A stretch of 64,000 nucleotides of DNA from an uncultured Christensenellaceae bacterium (GCA_910588545.1 CAJUOU010000003.1:124001-188000); one strand, 5' to 3'; positions 7,742 through 17,656 are shown, counted from the stretch's first letter. Program-made: numbers and translations. Notes: generated by a model from the letters alone, not told the origin.

Positions 7742-9613
7742 TTAAAGAACTTCGCCGGATTTGCTTATTGTACCATCGGAACATTTAATAATATAATCTC
7801 CTGTTTGGCTATTCCAACCACTACCTTTTGTGATATTTGTCCAATCTTCCATTGTGCCACTGTACTCAATTTCTTCAAGCAACAAACAGTTTGCAAATGC
7901 ACCTACACCAATGCTTTTAATGGTAAACGGAATTACTATTTTTGTCAAAACACTATTTCCTGCAAATAGGTTGTCGCCTATTTTTGTCATATTGTAATTA
8001 ATACTATTGTATGTGGTATAAGACGGTATGTTTGCAATTTTAGAATCCATTATATTTTCTTGGAATATAACCTCGGCAGTTCTATCTTGAGTATTTAGCA
8101 AATAAATTGATACACCCTCATTTTCTAAAATTATTCTGCCATCCGATGTAATATTGTTATTGCCGTCTCCACCATCCGTATATCCCCAAATAACAGGGCG
8201 GTTTGAAGAATTCCAATCATCTTTCCAATCGTTCGGTTTAGCCTGTGCTTCACATTTTATAACTAATTTCAAGCAATATCTAAAAGCATCACTGCCTATT
8301 TTTACAACTGTGTCAGGAATAATAATTTTACTTATTCTATCACAGCCTTGCAACATAGCTGCTCCAATAGAAGTAACGGTATCCGGAATTACAAAACTAT
8401 CCAAAAGATTACATTCCGCAAAAGCACATGCACCTATTTCCTCAACGTCAACATCGATTTCGTTTTTGCCGTTTTCCCTCCAATTAACAACTGTTAAATT
8501 ACTACAAGCATAAAAAGCGTAATTGCCTATTGTTAAAGTATTTCTTTGAATTTCTATTTGAGTAATAACATCGTTCCTATAAAAAGCGTAGCCCATGATA
8601 CTTGTGACATTATATGTTTTACCATCATACTCGACAGCAGGTCGCAACTCTATATTATCGTTTGTAATAGGTTGTTTAGCTACAATAGCCTCGTTGCCTT
8701 TGATGCCGTATTTTACAGTCCCTCTATTAGTATCGATAAAATAAATATATCCGTCATCCGCAACATTATTATTGTCTGCATTCCACACAATAGGATAGCG
8801 GCTAAATTGGTCTATCTTCCAATCATAGGTAATCCAACCTGCAGGTTTTTCTTTAGCTTGGGCATTGATTGTTATTCCGTAGCAATTTTCAAATACACCT
8901 TCCTCTATATCTTTTACACTTGTAGGTATGTATATTTCCGCCAAAGCCGAACAACCGTAAAAAGCTCTCTCCTTGATTGTTGCAACAGTTTTAGGTATAT
9001 AAACTTTTGATAACGCACGTTTGCCGTAAAAAGCCTTGTCTCCTATTACAGTTACAGGTTTGCCGTCATAATACTCGCTGATTACAACTTCCGTAATCAT
9101 ATTTTCGATATCTCTTTCAACCCCGCTGACAGTGTAGGAATATCCGTCGGTATTTAATGAATAAATAAGTCCCTCCGAGCCTTTCATAAAACCGCAAACA
9201 GCACATTTCCCTTTTTCGAATGTGTGATTTACTTCTTCTTTGGAAATATCGCAAATATCGCTGCAATCATACCAATGATTTTTATCGTCATATTTTATTG
9301 TATGGCTATGCTTATTGCCACACAAAGTACAAATATCTTCGCTGTTATAAGTATGAACAACTTTATCCTTTTCATATCCGCAAACGGAACACTCATGCCA
9401 ATGATAATTGTTATCAAAATTCAACTCAAAGCTATGCTCTGCGTAGTCATTTCTTTCCTTGCATTTCTTCTTAGTGCAGTCATGCCAATGATGTGTTTCG
9501 TTATTTGACCATTCTATATTCCATTCGTGGTTGTGCTTACAGGCAACCAAGCCCGTGCACATAACACAAAGCAACACGATTATAGCAAAAATTATAATTG
9601 ATTTTCTTTTCAT
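7742..9613 (-). CDS. Lipoprotein with His/Cys ribbon repeats and BspA-type LRRs
   Basis: 623 aa. Signal peptide with lipobox LVAC (Cys25) for membrane anchoring. Residues 26-145 hold about four His/Cys repeats of the form HxW..C...C and CxxCG (YHWHECSVCGYEKD, DICTLCGNKH, GKCAVCGF), likely zinc-binding ribbons. From about 150 onward come BspA/TpLRR (LRR_5) repeats of the type AFYGCSALAEIYIPTSVKDI, interrupted by two DWK/W-rich spacer modules. The C-terminal module (GTMEDWTNITKG...CSDGT) also ends the LRR lipoprotein at 27026-28774. Such proteins act as surface adhesins or binding scaffolds. AGAGGGG precedes the ATG; a promoter lies at 9646-9674. Confidence 0.85.
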   Translation of the reverse strand: MKRKSIIIFAIIVLLCVMCTGLVACKHNHEWNIEWSNNETHHWHDCTKKKCKERNDYAEHSFELNFDNNYHWHECSVCGYEKDKVVHTYNSEDICTLCGNKHSHTIKYDDKNHWYDCSDICDISKEEVNHTFEKGKCAVCGFMKGSEGLIYSLNTDGYSYTVSGVERDIENMITEVVISEYYDGKPVTVIGDKAFYGKRALSKVYIPKTVATIKERAFYGCSALAEIYIPTSVKDIEEGVFENCYGITINAQAKEKPAGWITYDWKIDQFSRYPIVWNADNNNVADDGYIYFIDTNRGTVKYGIKGNEAIVAKQPITNDNIELRPAVEYDGKTYNVTSIMGYAFYRNDVITQIEIQRNTLTIGNYAFYACSNLTVVNWRENGKNEIDVDVEEIGACAFAECNLLDSFVIPDTVTSIGAAMLQGCDRISKIIIPDTVVKIGSDAFRYCLKLVIKCEAQAKPNDWKDDWNSSNRPVIWGYTDGGDGNNNITSDGRIILENEGVSIYLLNTQDRTAEVIFQENIMDSKIANIPSYTTYNSINYNMTKIGDNLFAGNSVLTKIVIPFTIKSIGVGAFANCLLLEEIEYSGTMEDWTNITKGSGWNSQTGDYIIKCSDGTISKSGEVL

Positions 9614-9645
9614 AATCCCCTCTAGGTAACATTAATTACATTATA

Positions 9646-9674
9646 ATTTTATCATAATAAATATTATAAGTCAA
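9646..9674 (-). promoter_or_regulatory. Promoter of LRR lipoprotein gene
   Basis: On the minus strand TTGACT (9674-9669), 17-bp spacer, TAAAAT (9651-9646). Confidence 0.6.
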
Positions 9675-9710
9675 TATTTATATAGACTTTAAAGGCATAT
9701 TATACCAATA

Positions 9711-9744
9711 AAAAAAGGATACAAACCAAAATATGGAATGTATC
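9711..9744 (-). terminator. Terminator of the acyl-CoA ligase-tex-MMPL operon
   Basis: On the minus strand GATACATTCCA pairs with TGGTTTGTATC (two mismatches) and is followed by CCTTTTTTTATT. Confidence 0.7.
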
Positions 9745-9821
9745 TCTGTTTTTAATTATATAAAGTTTCGTTAACGTTTTTTTAACATCGGCAGTTTTAT
9801 TTTCTAACCTTTCCTACATTT

Positions 9822-12089
9822 TTATATTCGTTTTTCAATGTCGGAATTGCTGTCATTATCCTTTATACAGTTTTCTTCCTGCTCTTGCTCAGTCAAAACA
9901 TTTTGGTCAGCTGCCACCATTGCAACTTGCTTTTTATTACGCTTACTTTGCAGTTTACTACCGATTTTCAAACGGATTTTATGAAAAATATCATCGTTTG
10001 TAGGAGGTTTTCTTGTAATGGCAATTAGCAGTGCCGGCAAAACAAACAGTATCAATAGCGCGCTAATTATTGCGCCTCTACCAATAAGCAAAGTAATTTG
10101 TCCTATAATAGCATTTGTTGTTATTGCGCATACTGCCAAACACAAAACACCCAAAATCGTAGCCGATGTAAGTATTGACAATGTGCTATCTTTTGTGGCT
10201 TTTAAACAAGCTTGTTTAACAGGCATAGTTGCCATATTACGCTTAAATTTAGTTGCCAGCAATATCGCATAATCTACCGTTGCACCCATTTGTACACTGC
10301 TTATTATGATATATGCCATAAAGTTGACAGGTGATTGGATAATAAAATTAAGCGCTAAATTTATAAATATACCAAACTCCACAACACCCATAAGTGCGAG
10401 CGAGTATTTTGCACTTCGTATGGACAGCATTAGTATTATAAATATAATGATTGCACTTATTGCGGAAACCAAAGCAAAGTCCTTTGGCGTTACCACCGAC
10501 AAGTCGTTTACCGCCTGTGCCATACCCGTAATGTAATATTTGTCGCCGAAATATTTTTTGAGCGTATCTCTTACATTTTGCAGTAATATACCCTCTTCCG
10601 CCGATTCCGACTCTGTTTCTATCATAAGAGTATACAGCACATATCCATTGTTTGCATACGCTTTTAATTGTGGCAAATTCCATTTAATTGCAAGCGATAA
10701 TTGCTCTGCCATTTCCTCGGGTGCAAGTGCATAAATGCTACTTACTACGCTTACATTTTCAATCTTTTTCAAATCTTCGATAAAATCTAGGTGTACGGCT
10801 GCTTTATCGTTAGGAGCACAAATCAAAATACTGTTTCCCATAACTTCAACAACTTGTTGAACTTCGCTAAGTTCCGATTTGTCCTTATCCATTTTCATAT
10901 ACGAATAAGATATGCTAAGCCCACAATAAATCATTGGCACCAAAGCTATCAATGCGATTGCAAGTATAGGTTTTCTGCCCTTGATAGCTACTTCCGCACT
11001 TTTTTGAAATTTAGGTAAATGTACGGGGTGCTCAAGCTTGGCAGTAGTTTTTGTAGTAAACAATATCAAACAAGGTTGCAAAAACAAAACCGTAAGCATT
11101 GACATTAACACACCCTTTGCAAGCACGATACCCAAATCGGCACCTATACCGAACTGCATAAACATTAAAGCAATAAAGCCCCCGACCGTAGTAAGTGCAG
11201 AGGCACAAACCGTCGATAAAGTTTTTGGTATAGCTCGTTTCATTGCAGTCCTGTCATCAAAACACATTTTCCGTTCTTCCTTAAATGCATGCATCAAGAA
11301 AATCGAGTAGTCCATTGACAAAGCAAGTTGCAATATTGCGGAAGTAGCAAATGTAATGACCGATACATCCCCCAAAATGATATTACTACCCATATTAAGG
11401 AAAATGCTAATTGCCAAAGTTGTCAGCAAAATAACAGGCTCGAAAAAGCTTGTCGTAGTCAAAACCAACACCAAAATTGCGATTATACACGCAACAATTA
11501 GGAAATACGGCATTTCTTTTACAACAGTTCCTAGCAAGTTTGTGGAAATCTCCGCGCTGCCACCAATAGCATAATCCAAACCATAGCTTTCAATTATCTT
11601 TTTGGTTTGTTTTAAAATACCGCTCGCCTCGTTAGTACTTGATGCAACTGACATTTGTACCATAATGGTATAAATATCCTCTTGTGGACAAAACAGTTTT
11701 TTAACATCTGGGTTGTTTTTAATTTGCTCAACAAGTTCATTGGCATCTACACCACCGATATTACCCATACTTGCAAAGCTATCCAAAGTTCCGTACCAAG
11801 TTATGCCGTTCGCACGTACTCCTTCAAGCTCTTGCATTTTCTTTGTAATTTCCGTCATTTGCTCTTCGCTAGCACCTTTTACGGCAACAATGGCATCACT
11901 TTCCATATCAAAAGTTTTCTTTAAAAAAGCATATCCCTCGGAAGTTGTCATATCATCCGGCAAATAGGATATAATATCGGAATTTATAGGCACAAAAAAC
12001 AAGCATACAAGGGCAATTATCGTAAGTATCAAAAACGCAACGCTTATTGCAAGTTTATGTTTTACGATAAAATCAGAAAACTTTTCCAT
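9822..12089 (-). CDS. MMPL/RND-superfamily transporter
   Basis: 755-aa integral membrane protein with the two-fold RND/MMPL layout: one helix (res. 14-33), a large extracytoplasmic loop, five helices including the LSMDYSIFLMHAFKEER signature, a second loop, and another helix bundle with GATVDYAILLATKFKR. The paired DY motifs are typical of MMPL proteins such as YdfJ, which export lipids or hydrophobic compounds using proton motive force. The C-terminal ~70 residues are polar and charged. It is the last gene of a probable operon after the acyl-CoA ligase and tex, and follows tex by 78 bp with its own AAGGAGGGAG site. Export of an acylated lipid is a plausible but untested role. Confidence 0.85.
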   Translation of the reverse strand: MEKFSDFIVKHKLAISVAFLILTIIALVCLFFVPINSDIISYLPDDMTTSEGYAFLKKTFDMESDAIVAVKGASEEQMTEITKKMQELEGVRANGITWYGTLDSFASMGNIGGVDANELVEQIKNNPDVKKLFCPQEDIYTIMVQMSVASSTNEASGILKQTKKIIESYGLDYAIGGSAEISTNLLGTVVKEMPYFLIVACIIAILVLVLTTTSFFEPVILLTTLAISIFLNMGSNIILGDVSVITFATSAILQLALSMDYSIFLMHAFKEERKMCFDDRTAMKRAIPKTLSTVCASALTTVGGFIALMFMQFGIGADLGIVLAKGVLMSMLTVLFLQPCLILFTTKTTAKLEHPVHLPKFQKSAEVAIKGRKPILAIALIALVPMIYCGLSISYSYMKMDKDKSELSEVQQVVEVMGNSILICAPNDKAAVHLDFIEDLKKIENVSVVSSIYALAPEEMAEQLSLAIKWNLPQLKAYANNGYVLYTLMIETESESAEEGILLQNVRDTLKKYFGDKYYITGMAQAVNDLSVVTPKDFALVSAISAIIIFIILMLSIRSAKYSLALMGVVEFGIFINLALNFIIQSPVNFMAYIIISSVQMGATVDYAILLATKFKRNMATMPVKQACLKATKDSTLSILTSATILGVLCLAVCAITTNAIIGQITLLIGRGAIISALLILFVLPALLIAITRKPPTNDDIFHKIRLKIGSKLQSKRNKKQVAMVAADQNVLTEQEQEENCIKDNDSNSDIEKRI

Positions 12090-12167
12090 AAATCTCCCTC
12101 CTTTTATGCTTGTAATTTTTAAAAACCTATCAAAAATCGAGGCTATTATATATTTTATACAAATATA

Positions 12168-14510
12168 TTATCGTCTGTTAAACTTGTTTTGCAATTTTAA
12201 CAACAAGTCATCCATACTTTGTTCAGGCTTTTTAGGTTTATTGTTATTTTTAAAATTATTCCCCTTATTACCTTTAAAATCCTTGTTTTTATTTCTATCT
12301 TTTCTGTCTTGAAGTTTTGGGTCTTTTACAGTGCTTTCCGACTTAGGTTTAGCATTGCTTGCCCCCTTTATTGTAAGGCTTATCCTGTTTTTGGCAGGGT
12401 CGACACCAATAACTTTTACAGTAACAATATCGCCTACAGTCAAAGCATCGGATGGATGTTTGATATAGTCATTGCTTATTTCACTTATATGCACCAAACC
12501 GTCTTGATGAACACCGATATCAACAAACGCACCAAAGTCGATAACATTTCTTACAGTACCCACAATTTCCATGCCCTCTTTCAAGTTGGAAATATCAAGC
12601 AAGTCATCACGCAAAATAGGCTTTGGCAAACTATCACGAATATCCCTGCCCGGTTTTTTAATTTCTTCGATAATATCCTCTAATGTAGGCATACCGATAT
12701 TAAGTTCGCCGGCAAGTTTTGCTTTTCCGTAACTATTGATTTTTTCTTCCAAATCGCCCAAGTTTCCACTTGTTACATCATTTTCAGTCAAACCGAAAGT
12801 TGCAAGCAATGCTCTTGTAGCCTCATAAGACTCCGGATGCACCGAAGTATTATCCAAAGCTTCCTCTCCATCGGTAATCCTTAAGAAACCTGCACATTGC
12901 TCATAAGCTTTAGGACCAAGCTTTGGCACTTTTAGCAGTTGTTCTCTTTTTGTAAAAGGCTTGCTCTTTCTGTACTCAACGATATTTTTTGCAATAGCCA
13001 AGTTAAGGCCGGATACAAATGAAAGCAATTTGTAAGATGCTGTATTCAAATCCACACCTACGCTGTTTACGCAATCTTCTACTACGCCCTCAAGTACTTC
13101 GGTAAGTCTTTTTTGTGGCATATCGTGTTGATATTGACCTACACCGATACTCTTAACGTCTATTTTAATCAACTCGGCAAGCGGGTCTTGCAATCTTCTA
13201 CCTATACTTACAGCACTACGCAATGATACATCAAATTCAGGGAATTCCTCTGCACCCAATTCACTTGCACTGTATACGGATGCACCCGCCTCGTTTACGA
13301 CCATATATTGCAAAGGTCTATCAAGCTTTTTAATCAAATTGGCAACAAAAATCTCCGTTTCCTTGCTTGCTGTTCCGTTACCGATAGAAATAACTTGTAC
13401 GCTATGTGCTTTAATAAGAGCTGTTAGTTTTTCTTCCGCCTCTTCTACTCTGCTTTGAGGTGGGGTCGGATAAACCACGCCTGTTGCAAGCACATTACCA
13501 TTTTCGTCCAATACCGCAACCTTACAACCTGTTCTGTAAGCAGGGTCAAGTGCCAATACAACATTGTTTTTTAGCGGTGGTTGCATTAAAAGAGGTTTCA
13601 AGTTTGTCTCGAACATTTTAATAGCACCCTCGTTGGCATTATCAGTCAAATCGTTCCTTATCTCTCTTTCGATTGACGGCAAAATCAACCTTTCGTAACT
13701 GTCTTCTACAGCCTCGGTCATTAATTGAGTAAACAAACAATCGGTATGTACATATTTTGTGTAAATAGTCGAAAGCGCTGTTTCCTTATCCAATTTCAAA
13801 TCAACTTTCAAGCAATCTTCCTTTTCGCCACGGTTGATTGCAAGGATTCTGTGCGATGGGATAGCTTTGATTTTTTCCGTATAATCTTTGTACATGCCAA
13901 AAATAGCGCCTTTTTCGTTGTCCTTTTCTTCGTCCAAAGTTGTGGTAATATCGCCGATACCCACAAAAAGCTCACGCAACTCTTTACGAACTTCCGCATC
14001 GTCGCTTATTCTTTCAGCTATAATATCTTTTGCACCGTCATAAGCCTCTTTAACGCTGTTTACGCCTTTTTCCTCGTTAACAAAAGGTGTTGCGATAGCA
14101 ACTATGTCACCATCTTTCAAATCGCTCATAACGATATCCGCAAGTTCGGAAAGACCTTTTTCGATAGCAACGGATGCTCTTGTCTTTTTCTTTTTCTTAT
14201 ATGGGCGATAAATATCTTCCACTTCGGTCATAGTCTCCGCCTTAGAAACTGCCTCTGCCAACTCGTCAGTCCATTTGCCTTGAGACTCTATGCTGTTTTT
14301 GACCTCTTCCTTTCTCTTTTCCAAATTTCTCAAATAAGTTAGGCGGTCAGCAAACTTACGCAAAGTTTGGTCGTCACAAGTGCCGTGCATTTCCTTACGG
14401 TAACGGGCAATGAACGGAATTGTGCAACCCTCGTCGATAAGTTTGATAATATTATCGCTATACTCCTGTTTTAACTGAAATTCTCCTGCTAATCTTTCAC
14501 TGATTATCAT
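12168..14510 (-). CDS. tex: Tex-family RNA-binding transcription accessory protein
   Basis: 780 aa, close to the usual length of Tex. Order of domains: N-terminal helical Tex_N region (IPFIARYRKEMHGTCDDQTLRKFADRL), YqgF/RuvX-like nuclease-fold domain (VVLALDPAYRTGCKVAVLD), helix-hairpin-helix pair (DLNTASYKLLSFVSGLNLAIAKNIVEYR; LLKVPKLGPKAYEQCAGFLRI), and a C-terminal S1 RNA-binding domain (VGTVRNVIDFGAFVDIGVHQDGLVHISEIS). A basic Lys/Asn-rich tail follows. Tex associates with RNA polymerase and nucleic acids; its precise role is unsettled. The ATG overlaps the stop of the upstream ligase gene (ATGA) with GGAGC in front. Confidence 0.95.
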   Translation of the reverse strand: MIISERLAGEFQLKQEYSDNIIKLIDEGCTIPFIARYRKEMHGTCDDQTLRKFADRLTYLRNLEKRKEEVKNSIESQGKWTDELAEAVSKAETMTEVEDIYRPYKKKKKTRASVAIEKGLSELADIVMSDLKDGDIVAIATPFVNEEKGVNSVKEAYDGAKDIIAERISDDAEVRKELRELFVGIGDITTTLDEEKDNEKGAIFGMYKDYTEKIKAIPSHRILAINRGEKEDCLKVDLKLDKETALSTIYTKYVHTDCLFTQLMTEAVEDSYERLILPSIEREIRNDLTDNANEGAIKMFETNLKPLLMQPPLKNNVVLALDPAYRTGCKVAVLDENGNVLATGVVYPTPPQSRVEEAEEKLTALIKAHSVQVISIGNGTASKETEIFVANLIKKLDRPLQYMVVNEAGASVYSASELGAEEFPEFDVSLRSAVSIGRRLQDPLAELIKIDVKSIGVGQYQHDMPQKRLTEVLEGVVEDCVNSVGVDLNTASYKLLSFVSGLNLAIAKNIVEYRKSKPFTKREQLLKVPKLGPKAYEQCAGFLRITDGEEALDNTSVHPESYEATRALLATFGLTENDVTSGNLGDLEEKINSYGKAKLAGELNIGMPTLEDIIEEIKKPGRDIRDSLPKPILRDDLLDISNLKEGMEIVGTVRNVIDFGAFVDIGVHQDGLVHISEISNDYIKHPSDALTVGDIVTVKVIGVDPAKNRISLTIKGASNAKPKSESTVKDPKLQDRKDRNKNKDFKGNKGNNFKNNNKPKKPEQSMDDLLLKLQNKFNRR

Positions 14511-16150
14511 AAAATTTGCTCCTTTTCCTTTAATTTGTTATAATCTACTTTGCCTATTGCTGTAAGCGGTAATTCGCTAACACATTCTATTTCTTTTGGC
14601 AAAGAATATTTCATTAAATTGGTTTTTATTGTATTTTTTATCTTTTGTTCCACCATTTGTGAAAACTCGTATCCCTCTTTCATCATAACATAAAGTTTGA
14701 TATAAGGCTTCCCGTTTTTTTCAAAATCTATTGCGCAACACTTGTCTATTTCTTGCACATTTTCGCCGACGATATATTCAATCTCGTTAGGGAAAACATT
14801 CATTCCGCTAATTTTAACCATTCGTTTTATCCTGTCCACGAAAAACAAATGTCCGCTTTCCTCAAGATAACCGTAGTCGCCTGTTGCTAGCCAAACAACG
14901 CCGTCGCTATCCTCAAAAATAACCTTGTTGGTAGTTTGCTCATCCGCAAAATATCCGCTCATAATATTATCGCCGGATAGGCAGATTTCCCCACGCATTC
15001 CATAATCTAGTTTTTTATGCTCGCTATCCACAATGCAAACCTTAATATCTCCAAGCGGTTTGCCGACAGAGCCAACCTTGCTGTAAGCCTCAACATTTAC
15101 ATTGCATACACCAGCTTCGGTCAAGCCGTAGCCCTCGCATAATCTGCAATCGGACTTATATTTTTTCATAAGATTGTCAAAATCTTGCTTAATCTCTTGT
15201 TTAAGCTTGTCCCCACCGCAGTAGCAATATTTCATTTTTCTAAGATACCTACCACCAAAAGCTTTTACTTTTATAAGCTTAGCGTACATTGAAGGAACAC
15301 CCGTCATATAAGTTGCCCGCTCTCGCCTTACTACTTTTGCAAGCGACTTTGGATTAAAGCTTGGCACCAAAATGCATCTTGCTCCTGCTGTCAGCGTAGA
15401 GTGCATGCACACACCAAGGCCAAAAATGTGAAACATAGGCAATACCATAAGCATACTTTCGCCCTTTTGCACTTCATCCCCAATTAACGTGCGTATGCTG
15501 TAGCTACATTCGTTAATTGCACGGTTTGCAAGCATTGCGGTTTTTGGCATGCCCGTTGTTCCGCCCGAGTGAATATATGCCGCTATCTCATCCCCGATAC
15601 CTGTATAATGCTCGCGTACGGGTGCGGGTTGTAATTGATATTTAATAAAATCATTAAAATATAAAACATTATCCGCATTGTTCAAACTAGGTTTTTTGCG
15701 GCTTGTCCACAAATCATATCCCCATTTATAAATGTTTTTAAGGTAGTCGGATGGTCTGCACAAAACTGTAGTTACATTTTTTTGTTCTAATACCGAACGA
15801 TTTTTATTGTAAAACATATCAAACACAAACACCAATTTGCTGTTTAACACTTCTACCATATCGCCAAGCACTTTAGGTGGCACTAACGGATGTATCAAAT
15901 TTACCCCGACACCTAATTTGTTTGCGGCATAAAATATAATAATCGCATTGGGAATATTAGGCAAACACAGTGCAATATTATCTCCGCATTTTACCCCAAA
16001 CGAATTTAAAGCATTTGCAACAATATCCACCTGTTCAAAAAATGTATTTGTAGATATACGATTATTGTAGTAGGAAATTAAAGGTCTGTTATCCCCTTTA
16101 TCCCTAGCTTTCAAATATTCGTACATACTAAAATCATTCGATTGTTTCAT
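14507..16150 (-). CDS. AMP-forming acyl-CoA synthetase/ligase
   Basis: 547-aa member of the class I adenylate-forming superfamily. It activates a carboxylic acid, probably a fatty acid, to acyl-AMP and then acyl-CoA. Visible motifs: phosphate-binding loop YIHSGGTTGMPK, GYGLTEAG, adenylation-core TGDYGYLEESGHLFFVDRIKRMVKISGMNVFPNEIE (with the hinge Asp-Arg) and the C-terminal catalytic lysine in LPLTAIGKVDYNKL. No signal peptide. First gene of an operon with tex (4-nt overlap) and an MMPL exporter. A consensus-like promoter lies just upstream. The substrate cannot be deduced. Confidence 0.88.
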   Translation of the reverse strand: MKQSNDFSMYEYLKARDKGDNRPLISYYNNRISTNTFFEQVDIVANALNSFGVKCGDNIALCLPNIPNAIIIFYAANKLGVGVNLIHPLVPPKVLGDMVEVLNSKLVFVFDMFYNKNRSVLEQKNVTTVLCRPSDYLKNIYKWGYDLWTSRKKPSLNNADNVLYFNDFIKYQLQPAPVREHYTGIGDEIAAYIHSGGTTGMPKTAMLANRAINECSYSIRTLIGDEVQKGESMLMVLPMFHIFGLGVCMHSTLTAGARCILVPSFNPKSLAKVVRRERATYMTGVPSMYAKLIKVKAFGGRYLRKMKYCYCGGDKLKQEIKQDFDNLMKKYKSDCRLCEGYGLTEAGVCNVNVEAYSKVGSVGKPLGDIKVCIVDSEHKKLDYGMRGEICLSGDNIMSGYFADEQTTNKVIFEDSDGVVWLATGDYGYLEESGHLFFVDRIKRMVKISGMNVFPNEIEYIVGENVQEIDKCCAIDFEKNGKPYIKLYVMMKEGYEFSQMVEQKIKNTIKTNLMKYSLPKEIECVSELPLTAIGKVDYNKLKEKEQIL

Positions 16151-16180
16151 ACTATTCTCTTTTATATAAATATATATAGC

Positions 16181-16209
16181 ATTATAGCACTTATTTTATT
16201 TATTGTAAA
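16181..16209 (-). promoter_or_regulatory. Promoter of acyl-CoA ligase operon
   Basis: Minus-strand TTTACA (16209-16204), 17-bp spacer, TATAAT (16186-16181), about 30 bp before the ATG. Confidence 0.7.
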
Positions 16210-16310
16210 TAGTTTTTTTCAATTTGGGGTAAAATTGTATTTTATTTAAAAATAAATAATCGGATTTAATTGCACTCTATTTTTGTAATTTTTAAGATTT
16301 TTACAGGCTT

Positions 16311-16362
16311 AAAGCATAAAAAATCGCAAATAGCCCCGATTTTCAAAGGATATTTGCGATTT
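16311..16362 (-). terminator. Terminator of amino acid ABC operon 1
   Basis: Perfect 12-bp arms AAATCGCAAATA/TATTTGCGATTT (16321-16332, 16351-16362), followed on the minus strand by a T-run. The loop carries a copy of the dispersed intergenic repeat (minus strand: TTTGAAAATCGGGGCTATT). Confidence 0.8.
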
Positions 16363-16420
16363 ATTTAACATTATAAACTGTAATTTATATACAATTACTT
16401 TCATTTTAACAAATATACAA

Positions 16421-17656
16421 TTACAAAACTTTTGATAAGAAAGTCTTTAGTCTTTCGTTTTGCGGATTGTCAAACAACTCTATTGGCGTATTATCTTCCA
16501 TAATTTTTCCGCCATCCATAAACAATACACGAGTTGCAACTTCTTTTGCAAAGCCCATTTCATGAGTTACAATTACCATTGTCATCCCTTCGTCGGCAAG
16601 TTGCTTGATAAGTTCTAAAACTTCCCCAACCATTTCTGGGTCTAAGGCTGAAGTAGGCTCGTCAAACAACATTACTTCCGGTTTCATTGCAAGGGCTCTT
16701 ATTATAGCAATTCTTTGTTTTTGTCCACCAGATAAAGTATTAGGATAAGCTTTTGCTTTTTCTTCAAGCCCAATTCGCTCTAGTAATTGTTTTGCATAAT
16801 CCTCTATTTCTTGCTTTCTTGCCTTTTTATACTCTGCTTGAGTTTCTTTTGTGATTTCCTTATTTTTAAGTTTTTCCTTTATTTCCTTTGACAAATACTC
16901 AAGCGGTGCAAAAGTAATGTTTTCCATAACCGTCATGTGTGGGAAAAGGTTAAAGTGTTGGAACACCATTCCCATATTTTTTCTGACAGCATTTTCATTT
17001 ACCTTGATGGATTTATTTGCTTTGCTTTTAGCAGTTTTAATCAAGCTTGAAACTTTGCTTTGCAACTTTTTGATATTTGCTCTGTACTCGCTGTCACGAC
17101 TTAAGTTATCATTAACTTTAGTAACAACCTCGGACAAATTCAAGTTTTCAAAACTTAAATTCAAATTTGTATCTGCAAAAAAGGTTTGTTTAACCTCATC
17201 CGATAAAAACTGCAATTCTATATTTTTAATGTTTTCCCTTACTTCTATATCGAATTCAAGCTCTCTTACCAATTCGTCACGAAGTACGGTACAGTCTTTT
17301 ATTTTCTTTTCACACTCTTGCGACTTCTTTATTATTTTTTCGTCCGTAATGCCCTTTAAACCTTCTGCCTTTAAAATCAATTTACTTATTTTTTTATCAT
17401 ACTGCTTAATTTTGAAATTGATAAACTTTTTGGAAAGTGCAGAAATTTTTGGATAATAAGTTATTTCCTTATCCTTAAAATAAAGATGTCCCATGGTAGG
17501 TCTTTCAAGCAAATTCAAGCACCTTAAAAAAGTAGATTTACCACTACCCGACGGGCCGATAACCGCAACCTTTTCGCCTTGCTCTATATCAATATCAATT
17601 CCATCCAAAACTACAAGGCTACCAAAATGTTTGTGTAAATTTTTAACGCTTATCAC
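16421..17656 (-). CDS. Polar amino acid ABC transporter ATPase with ~165-aa insertion
   Basis: 411 aa, against about 240-250 in the GlnQ/HisP family. Walker A GPSGSGKS at 34-41; Q-loop in MGMVFQHFNLFPH; signature LSGGQKQR; Walker B VMLFDEPTSALDPE; H-loop VTHE. All core motifs are intact. Between the first beta-sheet (...YFKDKEI, residue 65) and the Q-loop (about residue 232) sits a Lys/Glu-rich, probably coiled-coil insert with no recognised domain. The GTG start (GGAGG 10 nt upstream) overlaps the permease gene by 14 nt. It powers the permease and binding protein encoded upstream. The same site is enlarged in the second ABC ATPase at 31046-32014. Confidence 0.9.
   Translation of the reverse strand: MISVKNLHKHFGSLVVLDGIDIDIEQGEKVAVIGPSGSGKSTFLRCLNLLERPTMGHLYFKDKEITYYPKISALSKKFINFKIKQYDKKISKLILKAEGLKGITDEKIIKKSQECEKKIKDCTVLRDELVRELEFDIEVRENIKNIELQFLSDEVKQTFFADTNLNLSFENLNLSEVVTKVNDNLSRDSEYRANIKKLQSKVSSLIKTAKSKANKSIKVNENAVRKNMGMVFQHFNLFPHMTVMENITFAPLEYLSKEIKEKLKNKEITKETQAEYKKARKQEIEDYAKQLLERIGLEEKAKAYPNTLSGGQKQRIAIIRALAMKPEVMLFDEPTSALDPEMVGEVLELIKQLADEGMTMVIVTHEMGFAKEVATRVLFMDGGKIMEDNTPIELFDNPQNERLKTFLSKVL

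Noticed and set aside
10018..12000. Multiple plus-strand open frames opposite the MMPL gene
   Set aside because: They are antisense to a clear membrane transporter gene, and none has a family signature or ribosome-binding site.
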